A stretch of 64,000 bases of DNA, from contig NZ_CANMAU010000001.1 of NCBI RefSeq assembly GCF_947495925.1, forward strand, positions 186,001 to 250,000, given 5' to 3'. Within the stretch, counting starts at the first letter, position 1, and the number at the start of each line of letters is the position of its first letter. The position numbers and the translations under genes are program-made. The stretch is from an uncultured Algibacter sp. (GTDB taxonomy: Bacteria; Bacteroidota; Bacteroidia; Flavobacteriales; Flavobacteriaceae). Of the stretch, positions 19,780 to 28,519 are shown piece by piece. The notes under the pieces are model-generated. The model had not been told where the DNA came from. It ran no database searches and saw only the letters and a list, made by a program, of their open reading frames with translations.

Positions 19780-21141
19780 TTATGATTGAATTACATCGTC
19801 AACATCTTTCACTTTGAATACTAAAGATGCAGCGATTAAAAAACTAACCCCACTCATTACCAATGCAAATATGGCTTCGTTACCATAAGCATATTTTACA
19901 AGTGGGCCGCCAATTAAAGCATTGATTATTTGTGGAATTACAATGAAGAAATTAAAAATCCCCATATAAACACCCATTTTTTTGGGTGAAATAGAGCCGG
20001 CCAAAATAGCATATGGCATTGCCAAAATACTTGCCCAAGCAATTCCGATACCAATCATGGAAAGGATAAGCCAATTCTTATCTGGCATAACGTAAATAGA
20101 CAATAAGCCTAAACCACCTATAATAAGTGATATAGAATGTGTTTTTTTACGCCCAATTTTCTTTGCTATATGTGGCAATGCAAAAGCATAAAACGCAGAA
20201 ACGAGATTATATACTCCAAAAAGAATACCTACCCAATCACCGGCATCTTGATAACTAGAACTACTACTATCTGCGTGTGATAAGCCAAAAGTATGCTGAG
20301 CTATCGCAGGTGTTGCAAACACCCACATCCCAAAAAGACCAAACCAAGAAAAGAATTGCACCCAACTTAATTGACGCATGGTTTCTGGCATTTTCTTAAA
20401 ATCTTCAAAAATATCCAGTAGGCTTGATTTTTCTTCTTCGCCTTCTTTTTTTATCACTTCAGAATGGGCTTGCTCATCCTCAAAACTTGCTAATTCGTCA
20501 GGAGAATATTCTTTAGTGGTTGTAACCGTTACTAAAATGGAAACTATTAAAATAATGGCTCCAATAATAAAAGATAACACCAAATTAAACGGAACGGTAC
20601 CCTGAATAGTTTCATTAGATACACCGAACCAATTAGCTAATGCATACGGAAGCCACGACCCTATGACAGCTCCAAAACCAATAAGTGCAGTTTGCACACT
20701 AAATCCTAATGTTCTTTGGTCTGTTCTAAGATTATCACCAACTAAAGCTCTAAACGGTTCCATAGCAACATTAAAGGAAGCATCCATAATCATTAACATT
20801 CCCGCCCCAACCCAAAGTGCTGGAAGGAACGCAATAAAAATATCGGCTTGTGGCATAAGCACTAAACCAATAGAAGCCAATATTGCTCCCACAAGAAAAT
20901 ATGGTTTACGCCTCCCGAATTTGCTCCAGGTTTTATCACTATAATGTCCTATAATTGGCTGAACAATCAACCCCATTAAAGGTGCAATTATCCAGAACCA
21001 GGAAAGTTCATGAACATCAGCTCCAAAAATTTGAAGTATTCTGCTTGCGTTGGCATTTTGAAGGGCAAACCCCATTTGGATTCCCAGAAACCCGAAACTC
21101 ATGTTCCAAATTTGCCAGAAACTTAATATACGCTTTTCCAT
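19780..21141 (-). CDS. MFS/SLC45-type sugar (maltose) transporter
   Basis: A 453-residue polytopic membrane protein with about 12 hydrophobic segments. The MFS loop GHYSDKTWSKFGRRKPYF after helix 2 and the LWVGAGMLMIMDASFNVAMEPFRALVGD segment are typical of the SLC45-like/GPH sugar:cation symporters found with maltose phosphorylase in Bacteroidota. It probably imports maltose or short maltodextrins through the inner membrane. It is the first gene of the minus-strand arm, followed at 4 bases by pgmB. A short acidic-Ser insertion (SHADSSSSSYQDAGD) is seen between two helices. Confidence 0.87.
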   Translation of the reverse strand: MEKRILSFWQIWNMSFGFLGIQMGFALQNANASRILQIFGADVHELSWFWIIAPLMGLIVQPIIGHYSDKTWSKFGRRKPYFLVGAILASIGLVLMPQADIFIAFLPALWVGAGMLMIMDASFNVAMEPFRALVGDNLRTDQRTLGFSVQTALIGFGAVIGSWLPYALANWFGVSNETIQGTVPFNLVLSFIIGAIILIVSILVTVTTTKEYSPDELASFEDEQAHSEVIKKEGEEEKSSLLDIFEDFKKMPETMRQLSWVQFFSWFGLFGMWVFATPAIAQHTFGLSHADSSSSSYQDAGDWVGILFGVYNLVSAFYAFALPHIAKKIGRKKTHSISLIIGGLGLLSIYVMPDKNWLILSMIGIGIAWASILAMPYAILAGSISPKKMGVYMGIFNFFIVIPQIINALIGGPLVKYAYGNEAIFALVMSGVSFLIAASLVFKVKDVDDVIQS

Positions 21142-21167
21142 TAAATAGTACTTTTAAATTAATACTA

Positions 21168-21224
21168 TTTGATAAGCGACTATATACCTTTTAGCATATA
21201 ACTAAATAGGTATTACTTATCAAA
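21168..21224. repeat. Inverted repeat upstream of the sugar transporter
   Basis: The perfect 9-base arms TTTGATAAG (21168-21176) and CTTATCAAA (21216-21224) are separated by 39 bases. They lie in the 176-base gap between the transporter start and the end of the LacI gene, within the probable leader of the minus-strand sugar operon. It could be a leader hairpin or a two-site operator. No U-tract follows, so a simple terminator is unlikely. Confidence 0.4.
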
Positions 21225-21252
21225 ACTTATTGTGAGAAGTGAAAATATAAGT

Positions 21253-21273
21253 TTTGATTTCGAATCAAAGATA
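21253..21273 (-). promoter_or_regulatory. Palindrome overlapping a -7 box ahead of the transporter operon
   Basis: The sequence TTTGATTTCGAATCAAA (21253-21269) has 7-base inverted arms. Overlapping it, on the minus strand, TATCTTTG (21273-21266) matches the -7 consensus TAnnTTTG. No TTG is present at the -33 distance. The start point would give a leader of about 120 bases before the transporter ATG, containing the 21168-21224 inverted repeat. A regulator bound here would cover the promoter. Confidence 0.4.
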
Positions 21274-21317
21274 TAAAAGAATTTTAATATTCCTAATTGT
21301 AAAATTCTGCTACGAAA

Positions 21318-22391
21318 CTATTTAGTAGAATCTCTTTCAATAATTTCGGTCTCAATCACCATCTTTATAAAATCACGTTTTTGCTCGTTATTAGTAAAGT
21401 ATTGCTCACTTTCAGCGTCCTCAGCTTCCAATCTATCAATCAATAAATTTGCAGATTGCTCACCAATTTTTTGCCCATGCTGACTTACTGTTGTTAGACT
21501 AGGTGTAGCATGTTTTGAGAGCACCCCATCAGTAAACCCAATAACTTGAATATCTTCGGGAATACTCAAGCCTATCTTTCTAGCCACCTTCATTGCTGTA
21601 ACTGCATAAAGTTCATTTACAGCAAAAACCCCATCAATATTTGGGTTTGATTTAAAAAAGTGCGCTATTTCAGTTTCTAAAATCTCTAAATGATTCTCAA
21701 CATCCAAGCTATCATCTATCTTAAGAATTAAGTTTGAATCGGGCACATATTTATGGGATTCTAAAGCTTCAAGATACCCTTGTGTTCTTAGTCTACCAAC
21801 ACTAACATAATCCATGGTAGTAATAAGGGCAATATTCTTGCATGTCTTTTCAATAAGCATTTCAACGGCTTTCACCGCACCTTTAAAATCATCAACAATT
21901 ACCTTATCACAATCAACTTCGCTCACAACTCTGTCAAACATTACAATAGGAATACCTTGATTAATAGTCGCATTGAAATGATGGTAATCTTGCTTTAGTA
22001 GTGTTTCTTTAGAAATGGAAAGAATAAACCCATCAATACTACCATTGGCCAACAGTTCCATATTGATAATCTCTTTTGTAAAGGACTCATTGGAAAGACC
22101 AACAATTACGTTATACCCACGCCTATTAGCTACACGCTCTATACCCCTTATAACTGTTGAGAAAAAATGATGTACAATTTCAGGAATTAATATTCCAATA
22201 GTCTTAGTTTTTCTATTCTTCAAACTAAGTGCAATATTGTTAGGCCTGTAATTATATAGCTTAGCAAAGGCCTGTATTTTTTGCGTCGTATCTTCACTAA
22301 TTTCTTTACTGTTGCTTAAAGCCTTAGAAACTGTGGATATCGACACATCTAATTCCCTTGCAATTTGCTTTAAAGTAATTTTTCTTTTCAT
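21318..22391 (-). CDS. LacI-family regulator of the alpha-glucan locus
   Basis: A 357-residue LacI/GalR protein. Residues 1-60 form the helix-turn-helix and hinge (ITLKQIARELDVSISTVSKALSNSKEIS ... YRPNNIALSL), and the rest is a periplasmic-binding-protein-like sensor domain (TIGILIPEIVHHFF, DGFILSIS, VFAVNELYAV, VIGFTDG). It lies between the minus and plus arms of the starch locus and divergent from susC. A perfect LacI-type palindrome sits in the 340-base divergent region. The effector is probably maltose or another maltodextrin breakdown product; that is inference. Confidence 0.93.
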   Translation of the reverse strand: MKRKITLKQIARELDVSISTVSKALSNSKEISEDTTQKIQAFAKLYNYRPNNIALSLKNRKTKTIGILIPEIVHHFFSTVIRGIERVANRRGYNVIVGLSNESFTKEIINMELLANGSIDGFILSISKETLLKQDYHHFNATINQGIPIVMFDRVVSEVDCDKVIVDDFKGAVKAVEMLIEKTCKNIALITTMDYVSVGRLRTQGYLEALESHKYVPDSNLILKIDDSLDVENHLEILETEIAHFFKSNPNIDGVFAVNELYAVTAMKVARKIGLSIPEDIQVIGFTDGVLSKHATPSLTTVSQHGQKIGEQSANLLIDRLEAEDAESEQYFTNNEQKRDFIKMVIETEIIERDSTK

Positions 22392-22606
22392 TTATAAAGA
22401 CCTAATAATTTCAGTTAGTACTTCTAATAAACTGTTAATCTTCTATTGCGAAGAACAGTACGCGTAAAACTGGAGTTTAAAGATGGTTAAGTTACTTCAA
22501 AAAACCACAATTTCAAACTGTTTAAAAAAGAAACTACAATATTCCAGTACGATTTTAAAATGCGTTTTTTTCAAAATATAAACAAAAAACCGAAAAGTTG
22601 TCAACA

Positions 22607-22620
22607 CGAAAACGTTTTCG
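22607..22620. promoter_or_regulatory. LacI-type operator, perfect 14-bp palindrome
   Basis: CGAAAACGTTTTCG is a perfect even palindrome with the central CG step typical of LacI/GalR operators. It lies in the divergent region between the LacI gene and susC, 27 bases upstream of the -33 box of the susC promoter. Its centre is about 68 bases before the predicted start point. This position is more usual for activation than for blocking RNA polymerase. Confidence 0.75.
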
Positions 22621-22646
22621 CTAAGAATTTCGTAATATGAAATTAC

Positions 22647-22674
22647 TTGTTTACAATTTCTTTACATAAGTTTG
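22647..22674 (+). promoter_or_regulatory. susC operon promoter
   Basis: A Bacteroidota-type promoter with TTG (22647-22649), a 17-base spacer and TAAGTTTG (22667-22674), an exact match to TAnnTTTG. The predicted start point is near 22681, giving a leader of about 50 bases to the susC ATG at 22732. The remaining part of 22392-22646 is AT-rich and shows no second clear promoter for the LacI gene. Confidence 0.75.
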
Positions 22675-22731
22675 ACCCGAGGAGTGAAAATATAAAGAAC
22701 TAATTAAAACATTTTAAATTAAACTAATTAT

Positions 22732-25725
22732 ATGAAAACAACTACTAAAAGTATTCTGTTTTTTATGCTGGCTCTGCCGGTCTTTATGTTTGGTCAAACA
22801 AGCATTAAAGGAACAGTTACTGAACAAGGCACATCTATTCCGTTGCCAGGGGTTAACGTTATTGTAAAAGAAACAACTAACGGCACGGCAACAGATTTTG
22901 ATGGAAACTATGTCATTGAAGCCAATGAAGGCGATGTTTTAGTTTTTTCTTATGTTGGTTACCAACAAATAGAAATAACGTATACAGGACAAAGTTCATT
23001 AAACGTTGAACTAACTGAAGATACTGCTCAACTTGATGAGATTGTTATTATTGGTTATGGTTCTACAACTAAAAAGGATGCCACCGGCTCTGTAGAATCT
23101 ATTACACAAGAAGACTTTACTAAAGGTAACATTGTTACTGCTGAAAATTTAATTAGTGGTCGTGTTTCTGGTGTTACCGTAAATACTAGTGGAGCTCCAG
23201 GTTCTGGAACTCAAATTCGAATTCGAGGTGGATCATCCATTAATGGGTCAAATGATCCTTTAATTATTATTGATGGCTTACCAATTTCTAATGATGGAGT
23301 AACTGGATCTAGAGGTGTTTTAGCCTCTATCAATCCAAACGATATTGACTCGTTCTCTGTTTTAAAAGATGCTTCTGCAACTGCTATTTATGGCTCTAGA
23401 GCATCAAACGGGGTTATTATTATTGTGACCAAAAAAGGTAAGTCTAGTTTTAGTGCCACTTTTGATGCTCAGGTAAGTTTTGGTAGCTTAACTGACGATA
23501 TTGACGTATTTAACGGAGATGAGTATAGAGCACTGATTGCATCTCAACCTCTTGAACCTGGAACAACCCTTGATCCTGATAACGTCTTGCTGAATTTCAG
23601 ACGTCCTGACGGTACAATTGATGATACAATTAGCACGGATTGGCAGGATCAAATTTTTAGAAATACAGTCTCTACACAATATAACGCCTCTATGCAAGGC
23701 GCCTTATTTAATGCAGTACCTGCAAGATTTTCTTTTGGTTATACCGACCAACAAGGTGCTTTAAAAACCTCAGAGTTTAACAGAAGAAATTTAAGTCTGG
23801 CCTTAAACCCTTCTATGTTAGACGATCATTTAAAAATTAGCCTTAATGCAAATTTAGCATTTGAAGACAACAGATTTGCTGATGCTGGTCAAATTGGAGC
23901 GGCAATGAGATACGATCCAACAAAACCCATATACGACCCATCTTCACCTTTTGGAGGATATTACCAACATATCATCGACAGAGAAAACAACATTGTTGCG
24001 AATGGAACAACTAATCCATTCGCCTCACTTATGCAGCGTAATAATACTGGGGATGCTAACAGGTTTTATGGTAATTTAAATTTTGACTATAAATTCCATT
24101 TTTTACCAGAATTAAAAGCTGTTGTTAATTTAGGTATTGATGAAACGAAATCTAAAGGTTATGATATTTCAGATAGGTTAGTACCTACAACAGATACAGA
24201 TCAATTATTTAAAGGGTCTTATAAAGAGAACAATCAAAAAAGGACAAATGCTTTGTTAGATGGTTACCTAAACTATAAAAAAGACTTTGACACCTTTACT
24301 GGTGAACTTACCGCTGGTTATTCATATCAGAAATTCGAAAATAATGGCATCAATGGTAGGAACACTCGTGATCCGTTAAGCGTTGATGATGTTTATGCCG
24401 ATCCTGATGTTGTATTGATAGGATTTTTTGCAAGAGCCAATGCAACTTTCTTAGACAAGTATTTGGTAACATTCACTTACAGACGTGATGGAACTTCTCG
24501 ATTTAGCAAAGACAATCAGTGGGGTAACTTTCCTGCTGCAGCCGTTGCATGGAATATGAGCGAAGAAGATTTCTTAAAAGATTCCAATACGATTTCTAAC
24601 CTGAAGCTTAGAGCAAGTTATGGTATCACCGGACAACAATCTATTTCCCAAAAAGACATTTTTCTTAACAGATATAGAGCTGGTAGAGCAGATTCGCAAT
24701 ATCAATTTGGCAATAATGTAATTTCATCACTAATTGCCTCAGAGATTAATCCAGATTTAAAATGGGAGGAAACTACAACCTTCGAAGTTGGTGTTGATTA
24801 CGGGTTATTTGATAACAAACTATCAGGATCTTTAAACTACTTCAATAAAAATTCTGACGATCTTTTATTTGAAGCCGCTGTTGCAGATGGTACTAACTTT
24901 TCTAATAGTGTGATTCAAAACATTGGAAAACTTAATATTCAAGGTGTTGAATTCGCCTTGAATGCTGATGTTATTAAAAAAGAAGATTTAACGCTTAACT
25001 TTAATTTTAATGCCACATTCTTGAAGAGAGAGATGAAGGAATTAGCTCTTGGACAAGATGTTAGAACTGGTGGTATCGCGGGAGGAACTGGAAACAACAT
25101 TCAGATTCATCGTCAAGGTGAGGCACCAAACTCTTTCTATGTATTCAAGCAATTATATGATAATTCTGGAAACCCTATTGAAGGCGCTTATGCCGATTTA
25201 AATGGAGACAACGTTATCAATGACGAGGATCGTTATGTTAAAGAAAATCCTGGAGCTAACGCTAACTTCGGATTTCAATCGAGCTTATATTATAAAAATT
25301 TCGATTTTGCCTTTAACTTAAGAGCCAATTTAGGAAACTATGTTTACAACAATGTGAAATCTTCAAAAGCACAATACGAATTACTACAAGATAATGCTGT
25401 TTTAGGTAATATTCCTAAATCTGTACTCGAAACACAATTCAAAAGAACTGCAGATGTGATTATATCTGATATTTACGTTGAAAACGCATCATTCTTAAGA
25501 ATGGATAACCTTACGCTAGGTTATACGTTTAGCGATATTACTAAAAGCTTAAGTAGTATTAGAATATGGGGAGGTGTTCAAAACGTATTCACTATTACAA
25601 ACTACAGTGGTTTAGATCCTGAAGTTACAGATAACGATTCTGATTTAACGTTAACTCAAGGTATTGACAACGTTGTATATCCAAGACCAAGAACGGTTCT
25701 TGTTGGAGCTAACTTTAAATTTTAA
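22732..25725 (+). CDS. susC: SusC/RagA-type TonB-dependent glycan importer (alpha-glucan locus)
   Basis: A 997-residue outer-membrane TonB-linked transporter. After a signal peptide (…ALPVFMFGQ) comes a carboxypeptidase-regulatory-like domain (IKGTVTEQGTSIPLPGVNVIV...DFDGNYVIEA, ~25-100), a TonB-box-like stretch (LDEIVIIGYG), a plug (SGRVSGVTVNTSGAPGSGTQIRIRGGSS) and the beta-barrel ending in NFKF. SusC forms the pore under the SusD lid and imports oligosaccharides. It is first in the plus-strand operon, with susD 10 bases downstream. The amylase-rich context gives the likely substrate, malto-oligosaccharides. Confidence 0.95.
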   Translation: MKTTTKSILFFMLALPVFMFGQTSIKGTVTEQGTSIPLPGVNVIVKETTNGTATDFDGNYVIEANEGDVLVFSYVGYQQIEITYTGQSSLNVELTEDTAQLDEIVIIGYGSTTKKDATGSVESITQEDFTKGNIVTAENLISGRVSGVTVNTSGAPGSGTQIRIRGGSSINGSNDPLIIIDGLPISNDGVTGSRGVLASINPNDIDSFSVLKDASATAIYGSRASNGVIIIVTKKGKSSFSATFDAQVSFGSLTDDIDVFNGDEYRALIASQPLEPGTTLDPDNVLLNFRRPDGTIDDTISTDWQDQIFRNTVSTQYNASMQGALFNAVPARFSFGYTDQQGALKTSEFNRRNLSLALNPSMLDDHLKISLNANLAFEDNRFADAGQIGAAMRYDPTKPIYDPSSPFGGYYQHIIDRENNIVANGTTNPFASLMQRNNTGDANRFYGNLNFDYKFHFLPELKAVVNLGIDETKSKGYDISDRLVPTTDTDQLFKGSYKENNQKRTNALLDGYLNYKKDFDTFTGELTAGYSYQKFENNGINGRNTRDPLSVDDVYADPDVVLIGFFARANATFLDKYLVTFTYRRDGTSRFSKDNQWGNFPAAAVAWNMSEEDFLKDSNTISNLKLRASYGITGQQSISQKDIFLNRYRAGRADSQYQFGNNVISSLIASEINPDLKWEETTTFEVGVDYGLFDNKLSGSLNYFNKNSDDLLFEAAVADGTNFSNSVIQNIGKLNIQGVEFALNADVIKKEDLTLNFNFNATFLKREMKELALGQDVRTGGIAGGTGNNIQIHRQGEAPNSFYVFKQLYDNSGNPIEGAYADLNGDNVINDEDRYVKENPGANANFGFQSSLYYKNFDFAFNLRANLGNYVYNNVKSSKAQYELLQDNAVLGNIPKSVLETQFKRTADVIISDIYVENASFLRMDNLTLGYTFSDITKSLSSIRIWGGVQNVFTITNYSGLDPEVTDNDSDLTLTQGIDNVVYPRPRTVLVGANFKF

Positions 25726-25735
25726 AAAATTAACT

Positions 25736-27358
25736 ATGAAAGCAAAATTTAATATACAAAAAACACTTGGTTTCATCTATCTTTTAGTAATGGTATCATT
25801 ATCATCATGTACTGATGATTTAAATATCACACCAAAAGATGACCAAACCATTTTAAGCGAAGACTTATTTAAAGATGAGTCGTCATACAAACGAGTACTG
25901 GGTGGTATTTATGCTAACCTTGCCCTAACTGGAACCGATGGTGCAGAAAGCTCAAACTTAAAGAATATTGATGCAGGTACCAGTCAATTTGGTCGTGTAT
26001 TACTTTATACACAAACACTCGCGGCAGATCAAATGATCTGGTCTTATGAAAACGATCCAGGTACCAGAGAAATTCAAAGAAACATTTGGACTGCTCAAAA
26101 CCCTTTATTATTAGGAATGTTCAGTAGAGCTCACCTATCAGTAGCATTAGCAAATAACTTTTTAAGAGAAACGACTGATGAAGCTTTAGACAGCCGAGGT
26201 GTTTCCGAATCAACAAGAAATGATATTGTTGCTTATAGAGCTGAAGCTAGGTTAATGCGAGCAATGGCCTTCTACTATTTGATGGATCTATTTGGAAAAG
26301 CAAACTTTACTGATGAAAACACTCCCTTGAATTCTCAGCCAGAGGTTTATGAAAGAAGCCAATTATTTTCTTTTATAGAGTCTGAATTAAAGGATATTGA
26401 CGCTGATTTAATCTCTTCAAGGCAAAATGAATACGGAAGAGCAGATAAATCTGTAGCATATATGATTTTAGCAAAAATCTATTTAAATGCTGAAGTTTAT
26501 CTGCAAGATGATAATTCTGCTGATAAAGATAGATATGATGATTGTATTAGCTATTGTGAAAAAATTATTGGAGGCGGCTATATTTTAGCTTCTAACTACT
26601 TGCACAACTTTATGGCAGATAACAATACAAATTCTGCTGTAAATGAAATTATCTTTCCAATTGTTTCGGATGGTGTAACCACTCAAAACTATGGCCCAAC
26701 AACCGTTATGATTAATGGATCTGTGGGGAGCTTAGAAATAAATGGAGCTGAAGTTGGAGTTGGAGATAGCGGCTGGGGTGGCGCCCTAAGAGTTAGAAAA
26801 CAGTTTGCAGAACTGTGGGGAGCTGCATTTGACAGCGATGATCGTAACACAATTATTAGTGGAGAACGAAATATTGACATTGATGATATTTCGAACAAAG
26901 ATTCAGGCTATATTATCCAAAAGTATTCTAACGCTACTTCAACAGGAGATTTTGGTGCGGACAAAACATTTGTAGATACCGATTTCCCTTTATACAGATT
27001 AGCCGATGTATACCTAATGTATGCCGAGGCTCATTTAAGAGGTGGAGGCGGTTCTTTATCAACGGCTGTTGATTATATAAATGCCTTAAGAACAAGAGCC
27101 AATAACCCTAACACAATATCTTCTGGGGATTTAGCCTTAGATTTCATTCTTGATGAGCGTTCAAGGGAGTTGCACTGGGAAGCGCACAGAAGACAAGATT
27201 TAATTAGATATAAAAGATATACCGGAGGAAATTATAACTGGGCTTGGAAAGGAAACGGAAGTAACGGCATAGCCATTCCTAGCGATTTCGATGTATACCC
27301 AATTCCTGAAAGCAGTATAGCAGCAAACCCTAACCTTACTCAAAACGATGGGTACTAA
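25736..27358 (+). CDS. susD: SusD-like glycan-binding lipoprotein (alpha-glucan locus)
   Basis: A 540-residue SusD/RagB protein. I start it at the ATG at 25736, giving a lipoprotein signal with Cys25 (VSLSSC); a longer reading frame runs back into susC but has no signal peptide there. SusD features are visible: a TPR-rich N-terminal half (YRAEARLMRAMAFYYLMDLFGK), LADVYLMYAEAHLRGG, the ERSRELHWEAHRRQDLIRYKR signature and the C-terminal VYPIPESSIAANPNLTQN. It would cap SusC at the cell surface and bind starch oligosaccharides. It lies 10 bases after susC and 13 before the SusE-like gene. Confidence 0.95.
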   Translation: MKAKFNIQKTLGFIYLLVMVSLSSCTDDLNITPKDDQTILSEDLFKDESSYKRVLGGIYANLALTGTDGAESSNLKNIDAGTSQFGRVLLYTQTLAADQMIWSYENDPGTREIQRNIWTAQNPLLLGMFSRAHLSVALANNFLRETTDEALDSRGVSESTRNDIVAYRAEARLMRAMAFYYLMDLFGKANFTDENTPLNSQPEVYERSQLFSFIESELKDIDADLISSRQNEYGRADKSVAYMILAKIYLNAEVYLQDDNSADKDRYDDCISYCEKIIGGGYILASNYLHNFMADNNTNSAVNEIIFPIVSDGVTTQNYGPTTVMINGSVGSLEINGAEVGVGDSGWGGALRVRKQFAELWGAAFDSDDRNTIISGERNIDIDDISNKDSGYIIQKYSNATSTGDFGADKTFVDTDFPLYRLADVYLMYAEAHLRGGGGSLSTAVDYINALRTRANNPNTISSGDLALDFILDERSRELHWEAHRRQDLIRYKRYTGGNYNWAWKGNGSNGIAIPSDFDVYPIPESSIAANPNLTQNDGY

Positions 27359-27371
27359 AACAAGATAAACA

Positions 27372-28499
27372 ATGAAATATTTGAAAAACATATCAATTTT
27401 AATGCTAACGGTATGCTTATTTGTGCTCGTTAGTTCCTGTGACGATGATTCTGACAAGTTTGTTGCTAACGAAACATCGCCTGTGCAATTGTCAGAGTTG
27501 ACAATATCGGAAATAGAACTGGACCCTGTTAACACTAACAATCCTGCAGTAACCTTTAATTGGTCTAGGGCCGACTATGGGCAACCTGCGGCCGTTAGAT
27601 ACAATGTTGAAATTTCATTTGACGCCGATTTTACAAATACGGTAATCGCCACAACCATTAGTGGAAACAATACAGCAACCTTATCTGTAGGAGAACTAAA
27701 TTCTGCCGCGGGTTCTGTGGGGGCTCCTGCTTTCGACTGGAGTACTATATACGCAAGAATAACTTCCTCTCTTGGAACTCAGGACGGTTTACCAGTAGAT
27801 TCAAACAGTATTAGTTTCATGGTTTATCCTTACTTTAATTATCCATTTGATGATTACTATTTAGTAGGGAATGGCACTGCTCCAGGTTGGAATAACAATG
27901 ACAATAACCCAGCTTTGTTTAGAGATAGTGATAACCCAAGCTTATATTACTATACTGCATATTTCAGTAATGATGATGGCGATTATGGTAATGGAAGGTG
28001 GAAAGTTCTGGAAGAAAGAGGTTTATGGCAACCACAGTGGGGTGTTACAGATGATGAAGGTAGCGATGATCCTAAAACCAGTGGTGAAATAGCGGGTAAC
28101 CCAGGAACTCAAGGAAGTGATCCAGGTCGTTTTGGAGTTGCAGCAAGCGGTTACTACGAATTTACTTTTAATATTTCTACTAAGAAATATACTACCGAAG
28201 CTTATGATGCTTCTGGAGCTACAGAGTTTACAAGCATGAGTATTCAAGGTGCTGCCTCTGAAACTACTGCCATGACACAGTCAACTTTTGATGCACACAT
28301 CTGGAATATTCCTAGTATAAGATTAGTACCTGGAGAATTACAATTTCTGACTAACACGGGTTCAACTTGGGGAAGTTCTACTGCATTTTCTGGAGTTGCT
28401 CAAGAAGGCGGAAGTATTCCTGTTGTAGTGGAAGATGATTACGAAGTCTGGTTTAACACATTATCTGGTCGTTATATCATGATTCCGTTGAATTTATAA
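27372..28499 (+). CDS. SusE-like outer-membrane lipoprotein
   Basis: A 375-residue lipoprotein with Cys23 (VLVSSC). An N-terminal SusE-type Ig-like domain is seen (VQLSELTISEIELDPVNTN...VTFNWSRADYGQPAAVRYNVEIS, ~35-150). It is followed by a region with PYFNYPFDDYYLVGNGTAPGWNNNDNNPALF and RWKVLEERG, resembling the starch-binding modules of SusE/SusF. Such proteins bind starch on the cell surface and are not catalytic. Order after susD and before the SusF-like gene matches the Sus operon plan. The exact binding residues are not assigned. Confidence 0.85.
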   Translation: MKYLKNISILMLTVCLFVLVSSCDDDSDKFVANETSPVQLSELTISEIELDPVNTNNPAVTFNWSRADYGQPAAVRYNVEISFDADFTNTVIATTISGNNTATLSVGELNSAAGSVGAPAFDWSTIYARITSSLGTQDGLPVDSNSISFMVYPYFNYPFDDYYLVGNGTAPGWNNNDNNPALFRDSDNPSLYYYTAYFSNDDGDYGNGRWKVLEERGLWQPQWGVTDDEGSDDPKTSGEIAGNPGTQGSDPGRFGVAASGYYEFTFNISTKKYTTEAYDASGATEFTSMSIQGAASETTAMTQSTFDAHIWNIPSIRLVPGELQFLTNTGSTWGSSTAFSGVAQEGGSIPVVVEDDYEVWFNTLSGRYIMIPLNL

Positions 28500-28519
28500 T
28501 CAAAATAAAGAAAATTAAA

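Noticed and set aside
21253-21269. Fnr box in front of the transporter operon
   Set aside because: The half sites TTGAT and ATCAA are separated by five bases, not four, and no Crp/Fnr gene is nearby.
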